Below are positions 38,741 to 49,799 of a DNA stretch of 64,000 bases, piece after piece. This DNA comes from Adiantum capillus-veneris. Lineage: Eukaryota > Streptophyta > Polypodiopsida > Polypodiales > Pteridaceae. Where the stretch lies: the NCBI GenBank assembly GCA_014529385.2, contig CM043953.1:113275549-113339548 (forward strand), written 5' to 3'. The notes beneath the pieces are model-generated. The model was not told the origin of the DNA and searched no databases. It was given only the letters and a program-made list of their open reading frames with translations. The translations under genes were made by a program, and so were the position numbers. The first letter of the stretch is position 1; each line of letters opens with the position of its first letter.

Positions 38741-41721
38741 TTATTTTTGGAGCATCGATCGTGTGAGTACGTTTACTGGTACCACGGGTGTACTAGGTGA
38801 TGGCTCCTTGGTAACTTCAATCAAGTTTAATGGCGTGATCTTCGGTGCATTTGGATTATTTGGACATTGGGCAATCAAATGATCTATGCCACATCGATTA
38901 CACATGAGTGTCGGCATTGTAGACATGCTCACTTGATTGGTTTGCATTAGTGTGGCGTTCTTTTGTAGCCTAATAGGACACTCGGCTACACGATGTGGAC
39001 CTCCACACTCATAGCATTGAAGAGGTGGTCTCTTAGCGGTGTAATTGATATTTTGGCCTCTTGCCGCAAGAGTAGCTACTTGATATACAGGTTTGACTTG
39101 TCCCCAATAGTCCTCCATGTAGTATTGTGGACTTTCTTCAAGCACATCCATCCCATAGGCGATATTAGGATCTATATCTTCCTCATAGCCTTCCAAACAA
39201 GAAATAGATGACTCACAACCCACTTTATTCACATAAGTGATTCTCGGATGTGGTGGTTGCGGTCCTAGCACTGGAGGTGGTAAGGGTGTTGTTTGAATAA
39301 CATTTTGGGCCCTAGGGACCATGTGTTGTGCTGTTTGTTCAAGAGGTGGGGCCTGCATCAAGGGAGGCACTCGAGGTGTGTCTGTCCATGCTAAGGTTGG
39401 TCTATTTGCCATCGCACGCTTAAATACTATGCAATCCTTAGCTTGATGACTATACCTCCCACATGCATTGCAGTTCCCATTGAATTTTACTCTAAAAGTA
39501 GGGCATTCACTGGTACTATGCGGTCCATAGCATACTGAGCACCATTGCTGCTCCCTTCTTGGATACATATGATTGTTTTGCGGAGCACGATTGTCTCTAA
39601 GACTCTCTTGAATAGCCTTGGTGAGATCTGCTAAAGTCATCTCAGATATCTTTGGCTCCTTAGCAATAGGCTTTAGGGTCATTGGCTGATGCTTGCGAGC
39701 TAATAGATTTAGTCTCAACAGACACTCTTTCTCCTTGAATCATTAAATTATCCTCCAATTGGATCGCATTGGTGGTGACTGCTTCCCAAGTGGTGATACC
39801 TCTAATGACTAGGCCATTGTATATATCCTCATGTCGTAACCCCCTAATGAATCTATCAAGCAATTGGTTATTGTTGAAGCGCTCATTTGGATTACAACGA
39901 GAATTCAAATGCTTCAAGTGACTTATAAAGTCTCTCACCGACTCTCCTTCCTCTCGTTGGGCTTTTTGGAGCTGAGAGGCTACACCCCAAAGCACTGCCT
40001 CTCGTATGTATTCTTTTAAGAACAGTCTCCTAAGAGTAGGGTAAATCGTTTTTTCTTCCACCCTTAGGGTTCTATACCAATCCCCAGCCTTTCCACTTAA
40101 GGTTAGGCTTAAAGCATTGCTCTTATGTAGGTCATTGTGTTCTCCTAGAGAATCGCATATTTGTTCAAACACTTCGATATGCTTTCTCACATCCCCGTCT
40201 CCACTAATTTTTTGTGTGAGCTTGGCTATTTGTATTGCCTTACTTCTAGGCTCTCTATCAGGCGTGTTACGCATATTCTCAGCAATAGATCGACCAATAG
40301 CTTGAGCAAATGTTGCCAAGTCACCTAAGTGAGCAGGTACCGTGGGTGAAGGCGCTCTAGAGACTACATGTGGAGTAGGTATTGGTATTGGGCTTGGCGC
40401 ATAGGAAGCCCTTGGGTTCCACGTTGGGTACGATGTTGTGCCATGTGGTGGTCCATAGTTCATATGAGTGGCCCTAGGCATAGCAAACGTCGGATGTGAC
40501 GTGCTAATGCTAGCCGGTATAGTCCCATGGAAATGAGAACTTTGTGTATTGTGGTTGTGGAGCATAGGTAGTTGAAACAATGGGAGGGGTAGGGACTACA
40601 TGAGTGTGATGACCCATAGGTGCATACGATTGGTACACACTTGTAGGTACTGTTGCAGGCATTGAGCTACCATGTAGCGGTGCTTTACTAACAAACGAGG
40701 TCCATGGTGTGTTTCTTGGCATGCCCATCATTGGGGTAGGCATGGTATCCATGGTGTCATCAAGGGAAAGATGAGCTAGACTTGGAAAAGTAAAGCTATC
40801 ACTTGTGGGCTTAGATTGCATTGAGACCCCTAGCGAAACAACGTATGGGGGATCGATGGGACTCACTGGGGGAGTCTCCATTTGGGACAGAGTGGGTTGT
40901 TTCCCTTTTCTCGTGTCTAAAAATCGCATAGGACCCCTCGAAGGTATGCTCATTCCTCGATTTTGCCTCTCGGACTGGATAATTCTATGGATGACATTGC
41001 AGATCATGTGTTGTTGTTCCTCTAGACTAGTGGCACTAGATGTGGATTGTACAACTTCTAACCAACCCACATGGTATGTGTAGCCCATGTATAGGTCGGT
41101 CAAAGTCTCCGTGTGTAGGTCATATTCCCAATTTTCATTGAGAAATGCCTCGTCCAAACTTGGTGTACTAGAGGGTTGCCGTGAGGTGGATGCAATGTTG
41201 CTTGCCATGTTTTGACTTTTAGTCACCGCTACCTTAGAGGCGACTTTGGAAGGTGGTAGCTCGGTAGGGCCCTCATTAAATGAGGTAGGTAGAATGTCCA
41301 CGTGGACACTCTGAGGGAGTGTGGGGTCTACAGGAGATGTGAATGGTGATTCTACTTCCCCACCCCCTTCGTTTACTTCACTAGCCGTAGGTTCAGAGCG
41401 CGTAGCTCTACTAAAAGTTTCCATCAAACGGCCAAAAACACTAGTTCCAGGTTGTTGGGCCCAGCTGGGTACGGTTTCATTTGTTCCCCCGGGGCTTTGT
41501 GTAAGATGCTCTTCCATAATATCGTAGTCAGAGGAAGAGTCGCTAGCCGCTATATTTGGGTCTTGGGTTGCACTACCTTGGGTCCCCGCCGAGGGCGTAG
41601 ACCCTAGCGTGGAAGGATAGTGGTTACCCCCGTAAATCGAAGCACTAGCTAGTTGTTCGAACTTTAGCACACGACCAAAGCGTAGATACATGTGCTTTGG
41701 GCACCCTACAAATGTCGGCAA
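38741..41721 (-). pseudogene. G1 gag with four zinc knuckles
   Basis: The N-terminal part is Ser/Thr/Pro-rich and disordered. The capsid-like core (KAIQIAKLTQKISGDGDVRKHIEVFEQI, LSGKAGDWYRTLRV, RRLFLKEYIREAVLWGV, ESVRDFISHLKHLNSRC) is a Ty3/gypsy gag domain. Four knuckles follow: CSVCYGPHSTSEC, CNACGRYSHQAKDC, CYECGGPHRVAEC and CNRCGIDHLIAQC. G2 has the same layout in one frame. Confidence 0.85.
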
Positions 41722-42697
41722 GTACCCTCAAAGGTTACTTGCTTTGTTTTGTGGGTGTTTTGCACCTCGTTTTCTACTTGATTTTTTATTGTTTTTGATG
41801 TTTTTTGAGGTTCAAAAAACGGATTGGGACGTGCAATAGCTCGAAACGAACGTATCGCTTAGGAGATCTAGGCGCACTTTACAGAACATTGTTTGATTAT
41901 CGAAAGCTCCCAAAGTCCCTAAAAGAGTCAATTTCTCCTAGTTTCTACTTGGGCACATGGCTTAAAATAGAAAGTTGAAGGGTGACTTGTGGAGGGAAAG
42001 GTGAAGGCTTTGCCCCACATGCTTTCTCCTTTCACTTGAGGACTAGCCTATATATAGTGAATAGCATTCACCTTATATCATAAGATCAAGCCCAAGCCCA
42101 AGCCCAAGCTCAAGCTCAAGCTCAAGCGATCTATCTTTTTGGGACAAACTTTCAACTAATTTTTCTTGTGGAAATAAATATTCCCCTCACAAGAGAGCCT
42201 TGCGCATGAGATCTCGCCCAAAAGAAATAATTTTTTTCTTTTTTTTAAATTAACAATTGTTTTTTTATATTTTTTTGTTTTTTGAAGATAATGTTGACGG
42301 AAACGTGCTAATCTGTGGGGCGTGAAACTGCTGCGCACTGGACTGAACTAAGTGCGGATAACAGGATCGTGCAAACCTGATTTGAGCCGTTCCGACTGTG
42401 CAGAATACAAATTGAACTAGATGTACCAAAAACGAGCCGAATTGACTGTGCTGAACTGAACTGTAAGCAGAAATCGAAATGTGCAAACTTGCAGTGCCCT
42501 CAAACAGAACTATGTGAGCTGTAGCAAAACTGTAAATAAACAGACCTTTCGTATACTAACCTACAACACAAAACTCTTGCAAATCTACACTAGATCTGCG
42601 CACACAGTCGCCAGGCTTCTCTTTCTTCCTTCCTACTTAAGCTTAGTGACTCCACGGGGCAGCACTGAGTGCTTCCCGGAGCTTGGTGCAGGGCAAC
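41722..42697 (-). other. G1 leader between primer site and gag
   Basis: Non-coding. It contains a hexamer array (AAGCCC/AAGCTC) at about 42089-42127 next to a TATATATAG word (42050-42058), and T-rich stretches near 42225-42280. Confidence 0.7.
42089..42127. repeat. Hexamer array AAGCCC/AAGCTC in the G1 leader
   Basis: Plus strand: three AAGCCC units then three AAGCTC units and a partial one. The G2 leader has a GGGCTT array at the same place (61383-61424) but on the opposite strand. Confidence 0.85.
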
Positions 42698-42715
42698 TCC
42701 CCGACAACGGCACCA
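42698..42715 (-). other. G1 primer binding site (Asp tRNA)
   Basis: The minus-strand sequence TGGTGCCGTTGTCGGGGA lies four bases inside the LTR. It matches the Asp-tRNA primer site known from Athila/Tat elements (TGGCGCCGTTGCCGGGGA) with two differences. Confidence 0.82.
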
Positions 42716-42719
42716 AAAA

Positions 42720-43307
42720 TGTGCGCGTCTGCCGCACGTGTCGGAGCTAGGGACTTGCCGAGCACCATGTGCGAGCCACGAAGGCTGCAAGTACACAACT
42801 AGCAGGCCTAGCAAGCTCACAGAGAGCAGGGGTTTGTCATTCACCTCCCTGCGCTTGTCGCCGTGAAGGATTCCTCGCCGCGAAGAAGAAGGAGCCGCCG
42901 CTTCGCCACGCTCAACCGCTTCGCCGCCGCCGTCATGCCTTCGTAATGCTCGATTGCCCACACACACTCTCTCTCTCCCTCTCTCACATACACACACACA
43001 CACACAAGGAGGTGAAGAAGAAGAAGATGGAGATGGAGATGGAGCAAGAGCACTCTTCTATTGCACAAATGAGAGAATGTCTCAATTTTAGGTTTAGGTG
43101 ACTTTTGTATGAGCTCCCCTCATTCACATTTGGGCGCCCATGCTTAGCCAACTAACCCTTGCGTGTTCCAGTTAGAGTGCGCCTCTCATCGGCGATCACT
43201 CTACCCTTTTCCTATTGGACCGACAAGCCCGGTGCTTGACTCTACTAAATAAATAATAAGGCATCTTTCGTAGGTGATAGGGTGTCCGTGAGCCACGAGG
43301 GTTAACA
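42720..43307 (-). repeat. G1 5' LTR
   Basis: 588 bp, about 97% identical by eye to 29725-30312. The target duplication GTGGC follows at 43308-43312. Confidence 0.93.
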
Positions 43308-45290
43308 GTGGCTTTACAATACTCAAGTGGTTGAGTAGTTGCTTTGCGATAAGTAGAATAGCTGACCGCTTGACTCTAGCACCTATATCTGCTAAGGCTT
43401 TGACCATGTAGTTCTCTTTCAAATTCACTGTGATTTGCATATGAAGACCATCCAACCATTCGTCATCAATTTCGACTTCATCATCTGCTAGGAGTTGAAT
43501 CTAAAGGGTATTGAGGGGTGGAGCTTGAGGAATATGTTGCCTTGTCGTTTTTTGCTTCAACACTCAAATGCACGCTTCCTCCTGGGCTTTCTCAATCTCC
43601 TACTATCCTTTAAGTTTTCTTTCCTTTGCTGCATGCATTCTTTGCAAAAGATCAATAGTCAAGGGTAGATGGTATTTGCGGAGTCGACATCCACTAATCC
43701 AATTTTCCATTATTTCCCCATCTAAGGTAGCTAGTTTGATGGCACCACTAGGTGAAACATCTTCAATGACAAAAGGACCATGTCCTTTTTTTTAAACTTG
43801 GGTATATGTTGTTTCAAGGAGTACACTAGAACCAAATCCCCTGGTTTGAAAACTTTAGTTAGCAAATGCGAGTCAAAAGCTGTTTTGGTTTTCGTTTTGT
43901 GCATATATAAGGGCAATGGTTGCTAATTGGTTGCTCATCTAGTCGTTCTAAGTCCTCGAGTCATTTTGACAACTCGTGCCCTTTCCATTCCAACTCACGT
44001 GCAACTTTAAGAGTGGGTAATAAGAACTCCATTGACAGTTCCGCATCTAGTCCATAGACCAAGTTAAAAGGAGTCGTGTTCAAGGATGTTTTGAATAAAA
44101 CTCGATACACCCACAAAGCGGAATGAAGATGCATCTCCCAGTCCATTCTGACTGCACTAACAATTTTAGTTTGTACAGAGCTCAGAATTTTGTTTGTATC
44201 TTCTGCTTGACCGTTTGCTTGAGGATGATAGGGTGCAGACTTGTTATGGATTACCATGCACTCATTTTAATAAGTGTTCCATCACCTCATTGATGAAATG
44301 CAATCCACGATCACTCACAAGTTCAATAGGAAGTATGTACCTAGTGAATATGCATTCGTACAAGAACGCAACAATCGTTCTAGCATCGTTCTTCCTAGTG
44401 ACTCGTGTCTTGGTCTATTTGGTTAAGTAATCGATGGCCACAATAATATATTGCACCTAAGTTTTGTATGCCAGTGGTTGTACTGGGCCCACAAAATCTA
44501 TACCCCACTTAGCAAATGCACATGATCCCATCACAGGTTGCAGTGGCATACTAACAATTTGTGTGGGCATCTTTGCTAGTTGACATGAATCGCATGGTCG
44601 AACAAATTCTTTGGCATCGGCAAACAATGTTGGCCACCACATGCTTGCCATCAATATAGATTTGGTTGTGGTTTCATGAGACAAGTGACACCCTGCGTGT
44701 GCTTGCTCTAAGATAGGAATAAATTCCTCTTCATTGGCGCACAACCTTATCTATTGGTCTTTCCCTTGTTGATAGAGCTGATTCCCAATCATTGCATAGT
44801 TGGTTGCTTCAGTCTCTATTGCCCTTCGTCTTTGTTTGCTCATATCTTCTGGGAATATTCTTTTAGTCAGATATTCCACTAGGTATCTACTCCACTGTGG
44901 TGTCACTGAAATTTGGAATAATGTGGCATGGGGTATGATGGCTCTTTCCTTAGATTGAGAGCAATCATTCACATAATGATGAACGTCTCTCTTCATGGTA
45001 GGCAAGTAAACTCCCAACCAAGTCAATCGTCGTAAGGTTTGATCTTGTACAAAATGCAGACCTACTACCATGGTATGAGCTTGACTCAAGTAGGTCTTTT
45101 GCCCCTCAAGATTAATGCACAAAATCAAGATCCCATCCTTGTCTTTGCGATACAACCTTCCAGCCATCAATTGACATAGGGCGGATTGCTTTATCAATCG
45201 TGGTGTAATAGGGATTGGTATTTGGAATCTACTTGTGCTTTGATCAATAAGGATACAAGATCTTCCGACCATCTTGGAACCATTTCCACA
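43308..45290 (-). mobile_element. G3 gypsy fossil, pol piece (right of G1)
   Basis: Related to G1 but much older and heavily broken. On the minus strand: integrase zinc region (HAGCHLSHETTTKSILMASMWWPTLF, CDSCQLAK, 44744-44457), core remnants (NKSAPYHPQANGQAEDTNKILS, FNLVYGLDAELSMEF, 44257-43961), C-terminal part (43916-43731), then EIDDEWLDGLHMQITV.. and LADIGARV (43480-43308), the same second protease-like segment as in G1. The segment continues at 29724. Confidence 0.8.
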
Positions 45291-47215
45291 GAGAACTGAT
45301 ATGCATCAGGTATCATTGTCTACTTCTTTGGGTACTTCCCCTGTGGTGAGTCTTGGCTAACCTTGCCATGGCCTCAAACAACAAGCCCAAAAATAAAAAA
45401 ATAAAAACATATGATGTCGATCTGCATGCATATGCTCTCACTTCAAGTGTAGTTATCTTAACGCCCAAAAATATGATTGACCAATCGTCAAACTCGGCCA
45501 ACTCCACACAATGCACACTATCTTCTAGATGGCAAGCTCAAAAAACTCCAAATGGCACACCTACTGAGGCAGTCAAATTGCCACACAATTGGCCCCCATA
45601 AATCAACTAGCCATATCTTGCCCATCCAAAATTCGATTAAGGTTTTGGAAAGACCAACATGCACCACAACTCGAGCACTTTGCATCTAGCCACTAACATC
45701 AACTCTAACCATTAGTCTGCACTTGCCCTATCCGTCGAGGTTCTGCAAAGCCTTCCAACTTCAAACTGCTATAACTTTCACACCGTAGCTCCGTTTGAGG
45801 AGCCGTTTGGACTGACTCAAATAGAGCACATCGAAGACCACATTCCAAGGCACAATTATAGCACTTTGAACACCTTTCCTTGCCAACTTAATTGGCCCTT
45901 TTTGGCCTAAAAAACCATCTCGATCATACATCTCCACAATCACTTGCCTGCCCAGGTCATTCATACCTGCCTTAGCAGCACTCTGTCCTACACATGTAGA
46001 CACCCATAACATCGCTTTGACTTGCTCACATCACCGAACAACTTTGGTTCCACCATCATTGCCCAACCCCCTTCTTGAGCATTCAAGTTCAACCACATGC
46101 ATGCTTACTGACCTTTAAAATTGCCACACCAACCAAACACTTTGTACACACACAAAATCGGCTACCATATGTACAAAGCCTAACTCTTGCTACTCGATGC
46201 TTCTTCTCAAGTAGGTTTCCCAACCCCCTGCATCACAGCATGGCTACCACCTGGGTCAAATACCTTGTACTAAGCACATCCATCCACCCTCAACACCTCC
46301 CTATATTGCTTGGCCCTACCACATAGCCAACCACACACATAAGTACCCATGGCATACCTCCTATGCTCTGAGCATCTATTGGCATACTACCCACTTCAAA
46401 TTAAGCATCATCAAGCACAACATCCTATTCCATGTACATACCTGACCCTCCCTCCCAACCATGTAAATCAAATTGCTCCTCAAACAAATCCTCTATCCGA
46501 CGGATCATCCACTGCACAACCGCACTCACCAGCATACCTTTCAACCATGACTCACATGCCTCCCTCGAAAGCTTGGACAAAGCCACGACCTATGATTCCC
46601 CTTCATCCGTCGTGGAATATACCTGCTGCACTAGACACTCTTTCACCTTTGGCTTCGTGCTTGCTTCTACACTTGTAACACCCTCAATCCCAACATCATC
46701 AAGCCTTTCCTCATCAAATGGCCCATCAAGGTCAACTAGCACCTCTTGTAGGTCAACATCATCTCTCTACTCTTCAAGCATCTGTTCTATCACTGCATCA
46801 TCCATACAGTACTATCCATATGCTCTCTTTCCATACTCAGGACTGCTCTATCCTTCCTTGTAGAGCTTCGTACCTAGTGCACCACTATAGTACACTCCAC
46901 TGCAACCTTCACGAGCATAGCCATCAACATGGCACCACACACAATCTTCACTTACATGTCCTCACACCTGTAGGCCTAAACTCCTCCACTTGTCGGTCTC
47001 TATCAAGAACACTCCATTGCAACCTTCATGAGCATAGCCATCAACATGGTACCACACACAATCTTCACCTACATGTCCTCACGCCTGTAGGCCTATACTC
47101 CTCCACTCGGTCTCTATCAAGGATATCGGCTTGTACTTCTCCATGCTCCTCACATATATTCACATCTCTATCCACATGCAAGAGATCAAACTCTTCATAA
47201 CTTGACTGGGATGAA
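45291..47215. other. Unassigned sequence between G3 and the copia fossils
   Basis: The plus strand is rich in CCA/CAC/ACC. A minus-strand translation near 46740-46600 (VDLQEVLVDLDGPFDEERLDD) looks weakly coding but matches no family I know. It holds a 117-bp tandem duplication. Long plus-strand frames here look like a composition effect. Confidence 0.35.
46894..47126. repeat. 117-bp tandem duplication
   Basis: ACTCCA(C/T)TGCAACCTTCA starts at 46894 and 47011. The units share CATAGCCATCAACATGG and CCTGTAGGCCTA and differ at about ten positions. Confidence 0.85.
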
Positions 47216-47219
47216 TCAG

Positions 47220-47407
47220 TTTCCCAAGTCGTATATGTAGGTTGTAGGATGCAAAATGCAAGAGAGGGAAGGAGACGAGGAGAACACAGAGGTGTTTGGT
47301 GGAGCTCTTGAGAGTAACCCTCTCAACTCCTTATTTTTATATATAAGAAAACAATGTAGATGGGCAGCCAGCCATTGCTTGGAGGCCACTTGGCCTAAAA
47401 CCCAACA
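47220..47407 (-). repeat. Copia 3' LTR, partial
   Basis: The minus strand starts TGTTGGG right after AAGTGGGAGAT, a standard copia polypurine tract. It has a TATATAAAAAT-like box near 47335-47345. Its far end and a 5' partner were not found. Confidence 0.6.
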
Positions 47408-47484
47408 ATCTCCCACTTGAAGACCAATGTGGCCCAAATGGCTAAAGAATGTAGGGGCTATATGTACAAGTGCACAAACATGAG

Positions 47485-47754
47485 GCATCGTTTCTTCATG
47501 GGGATGTTGAAGAGGATGTCTACATGAAATAGAGAGAAGGTTTTGTGATAAAGGCTGAGAAGCCAACCCGTACAGAACTGGTGTGTAGAATCAAAAAAGC
47601 TTTGTATGGATTAAAGCAAGGCTCAAGGCAATGGTACATCATGTTGGATAAGTACATTCAGTCCCAGGGTTACTACGGAGCCAAGAGGATCATTGCTTGT
47701 ACACAAAGAGGTTCGCATGATGACTACAATGCCTACATAAAGTGGTCAAGATGA
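47485..47754 (+). pseudogene. Copia reverse transcriptase piece on the plus strand
   Basis: SFLHGDVEEDVYM, then REGFVIKAEK, then LVCRIKKALYGLKQGSRQWY, the copia RT blocks. It runs opposite to the copia fossils around it. Confidence 0.75.
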
Positions 47755-47769
47755 CTACAAACGATGTCT

Positions 47770-48010
47770 TGAAAAATATTTCCACGCCTTTCATTTGCTT
47801 GAACCCTTTGGCAACCAATCTAGCTTTATACTTAGGCTCGGGATCATGTGTGATATACTTTCTTCTTATACACCCATTTGCATGGCAATGCCTGTTTACC
47901 GGCTGGTAACTCTATCAATTCCCAAGTTTTGTAAGATCGAGTTATACTCAGATTGCATAGCCTCTTCCCACTTCACGCTATCGTCCATTTGAATAGCCTC
48001 TTTGTAGCAA
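47770..48010 (-). pseudogene. Copia RT N-terminal piece
   Basis: Translations show WEEAMQSEYNS, ALPCKWVYKKK- and KARLVAKGFKQMKGV-like words, the start of a copia RT domain. Decayed. Confidence 0.65.
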
Positions 48011-48399
48011 GTGGTTTCACGGCAATCAGTGAGACTAGCAAGTAGTCCAATCTTGGCTCAAAACGCTCAGGTGCATGAGATGTATAAGTAGATCTTCAAA
48101 GTGCCTAACTACTGGATTTCGATCTCTTTGGAGCAACATGTGTGTGTGTACTAGTGGAAGGTGCATCACTAGCACGTCCAACATTCTGTGTAACTGGTGG
48201 TGAGGCAACATCCTCAAACCGTACTCTGCGATACTTAATGTCTTCAACTGGCTTTCTATGCATCTTAGACTCATTGAATATCACCTGTGAGCTTTGTATA
48301 ACCTTCTTAGATTCTGGGTGCTAGAGACGATATCCCATCTCTTCGTCCATACCATATCCAATGAACATGCTCTTGTGTGATCTAGGGTCCAACTTTTAT

Positions 48400-49088
48400 C
48401 TAAGCGCTTTGTGAGAATGCCTCACACCCAAATACACGTAATCTCTCATAATTTGGCTCTTCACCCGTCCACATCTCTTGCGGAACCTTGTACTTTAGTG
48501 GTGTACTAGGTGACCGATTGATCAAGTAAGCAGCCATCGTAACATCTTCTCCCCAAAATTCTTGAGGTAAGTTGGCCATAGGAAACATAGAAGTGACCGA
48601 TTCATGATTGGTTCTATTCATTCTCTCAGCACACCATTTTGGGTAGGTATGTAAGGCATGGTAAAATGTCTTCTAATGCCTCTTAAACTGCAAAAGTCCT
48701 TGAACTCGGAGGAGATGTACTCACCTCCATTGTCACTGTGCAAAGCTTTAAGCTTTCTACCCGATTGGTTCTCTACCAATGCTAAGAACTTTTGAAAGAC
48801 ACTTAAGACGTTGCTCTTCTGCTTCAAGTGATAAACCCACACCTTTCTAGTAGAGTCATCTATGAAAGTCAAGAAGTATAATGCTCCCCCTACAGACTTG
48901 ACTGGCATAGGTCCGCACAAGTCGCTATGAACAAGATCTAAAGGACTCCCTAACTCCTTGTCCAAAGGCGCTGATGTCAACCTAGTCTGTTTGCCATAGA
49001 TACAATGCCCACATAAAGAGAAGTTAGAGTAATCTAACACAAGGATATAGCCAAAACATTCAAAGACTTTCATTCCCTTTTGATTCAT
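48400..49088 (-). pseudogene. Copia integrase
   Basis: Contains the C-terminal half of a zinc region (CGHCIYGKQTRLTSA), core motifs LDLVHSDLCGPMPV, YFLTFIDDSTRKVWVYHLK, LHSDNGGEYISSEF and MPYIPTQNGV. After that, the MNRT, EFWGEDVTMAAYLINRSPS and LRVFGCEAF signatures. All are typical of plant Ty1/copia. Confidence 0.88.
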
Positions 49089-49273
49089 ATGTCCTAGCTA
49101 GCTATGCCATAACTCTGTAGACGACAACTCGACTACACAACTAGAATTCTCTTTCACGAAAGAGACATAAAGTGAGTAGAATGAGCCAGACTTCTAGCAT
49201 GTAAGCATGACCAAATTTCCCTTCTTGATGATCCAAGAAGCATGAGCAAATACGGTAGTGTAACCAAAATCAT

Positions 49274-49492
49274 TCAGCTATCAAACTCCAAACTCTTTGT
49301 CAATTTGGGTACACGTCTGACACTATGTAGGATAAACTCAGTGCCATTACACATAGAAAACTTGATGCTACACACACCGCATATATCAAGCTCATAAGAA
49401 TTGCCTAGTTTCACTATGCCATGTGTGGCAGTATATGTAGAAAACCACTCCTTGTGAGGAGTCACGTGAAAGCTAGCACCTGAGTCCACCAT
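49274..49492 (-). pseudogene. Copia protease
   Basis: MVDSGASFHVTPHKEWF with the Asp-Ser-Gly triad, then a VKLGNSYELDICG strand and VRRVPKLTKSL. Follows gag and precedes integrase on this strand. Confidence 0.85.
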
Positions 49493-49799
49493 CCAATTCT
49501 ATGCATAACACTCGTCAAGAGCTAACAATGCATCATGACTCACTCTTCTCTTTCGGAAGCACTACTCGCAGCCATGACTCAAGAGAATGTAGCCAAAAAC
49601 TTTATGGCAAAATGCCTAGGATAACTTTGGCAGAGTTTCCCCTATAACAAGAGCAAAAACTCAAACCAAAAGTACTAAAACCAATATGTAAGAACAATCA
49701 TAAGTACCAAGAACGCATGAAATGGACTCGCAGGAAAAATCGGAAAGAGTCTCCTCTGCACAGGGAGCAAACTCTCAAACCCAACAAATCATCATTGAC

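Larger units (their letters stand above)
29725..43307 (-). mobile_element. G1: Ty3/gypsy element of Tat/Athila type, 13.6 kb, nested in G3
   Basis: Both 588-bp LTRs are present (5' 42720-43307, 3' 29725-30312), flanked by the 5-bp duplication GTGGC. The primer site matches Asp tRNA and the polypurine tract is intact. Order on the minus strand: leader, gag with four zinc knuckles, protease, a linker, RT, RNase H, integrase, a second protease-like segment with a W-[VI]-P-K tail, then about 2 kb before the 3' LTR. By eye the LTRs differ at about 16 of 588 positions (2.7%), which suggests one to a few million years depending on the rate. The structure looks whole; the coding part carries about half a dozen breaks. 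Confidence 0.92.

Noticed and set aside
46075-47200. Several long plus-strand ORFs rich in His, Ser, Thr and Pro
   Set aside because: CA/CCA-rich sequence gives few stops in several frames at once; one spans a tandem duplication.
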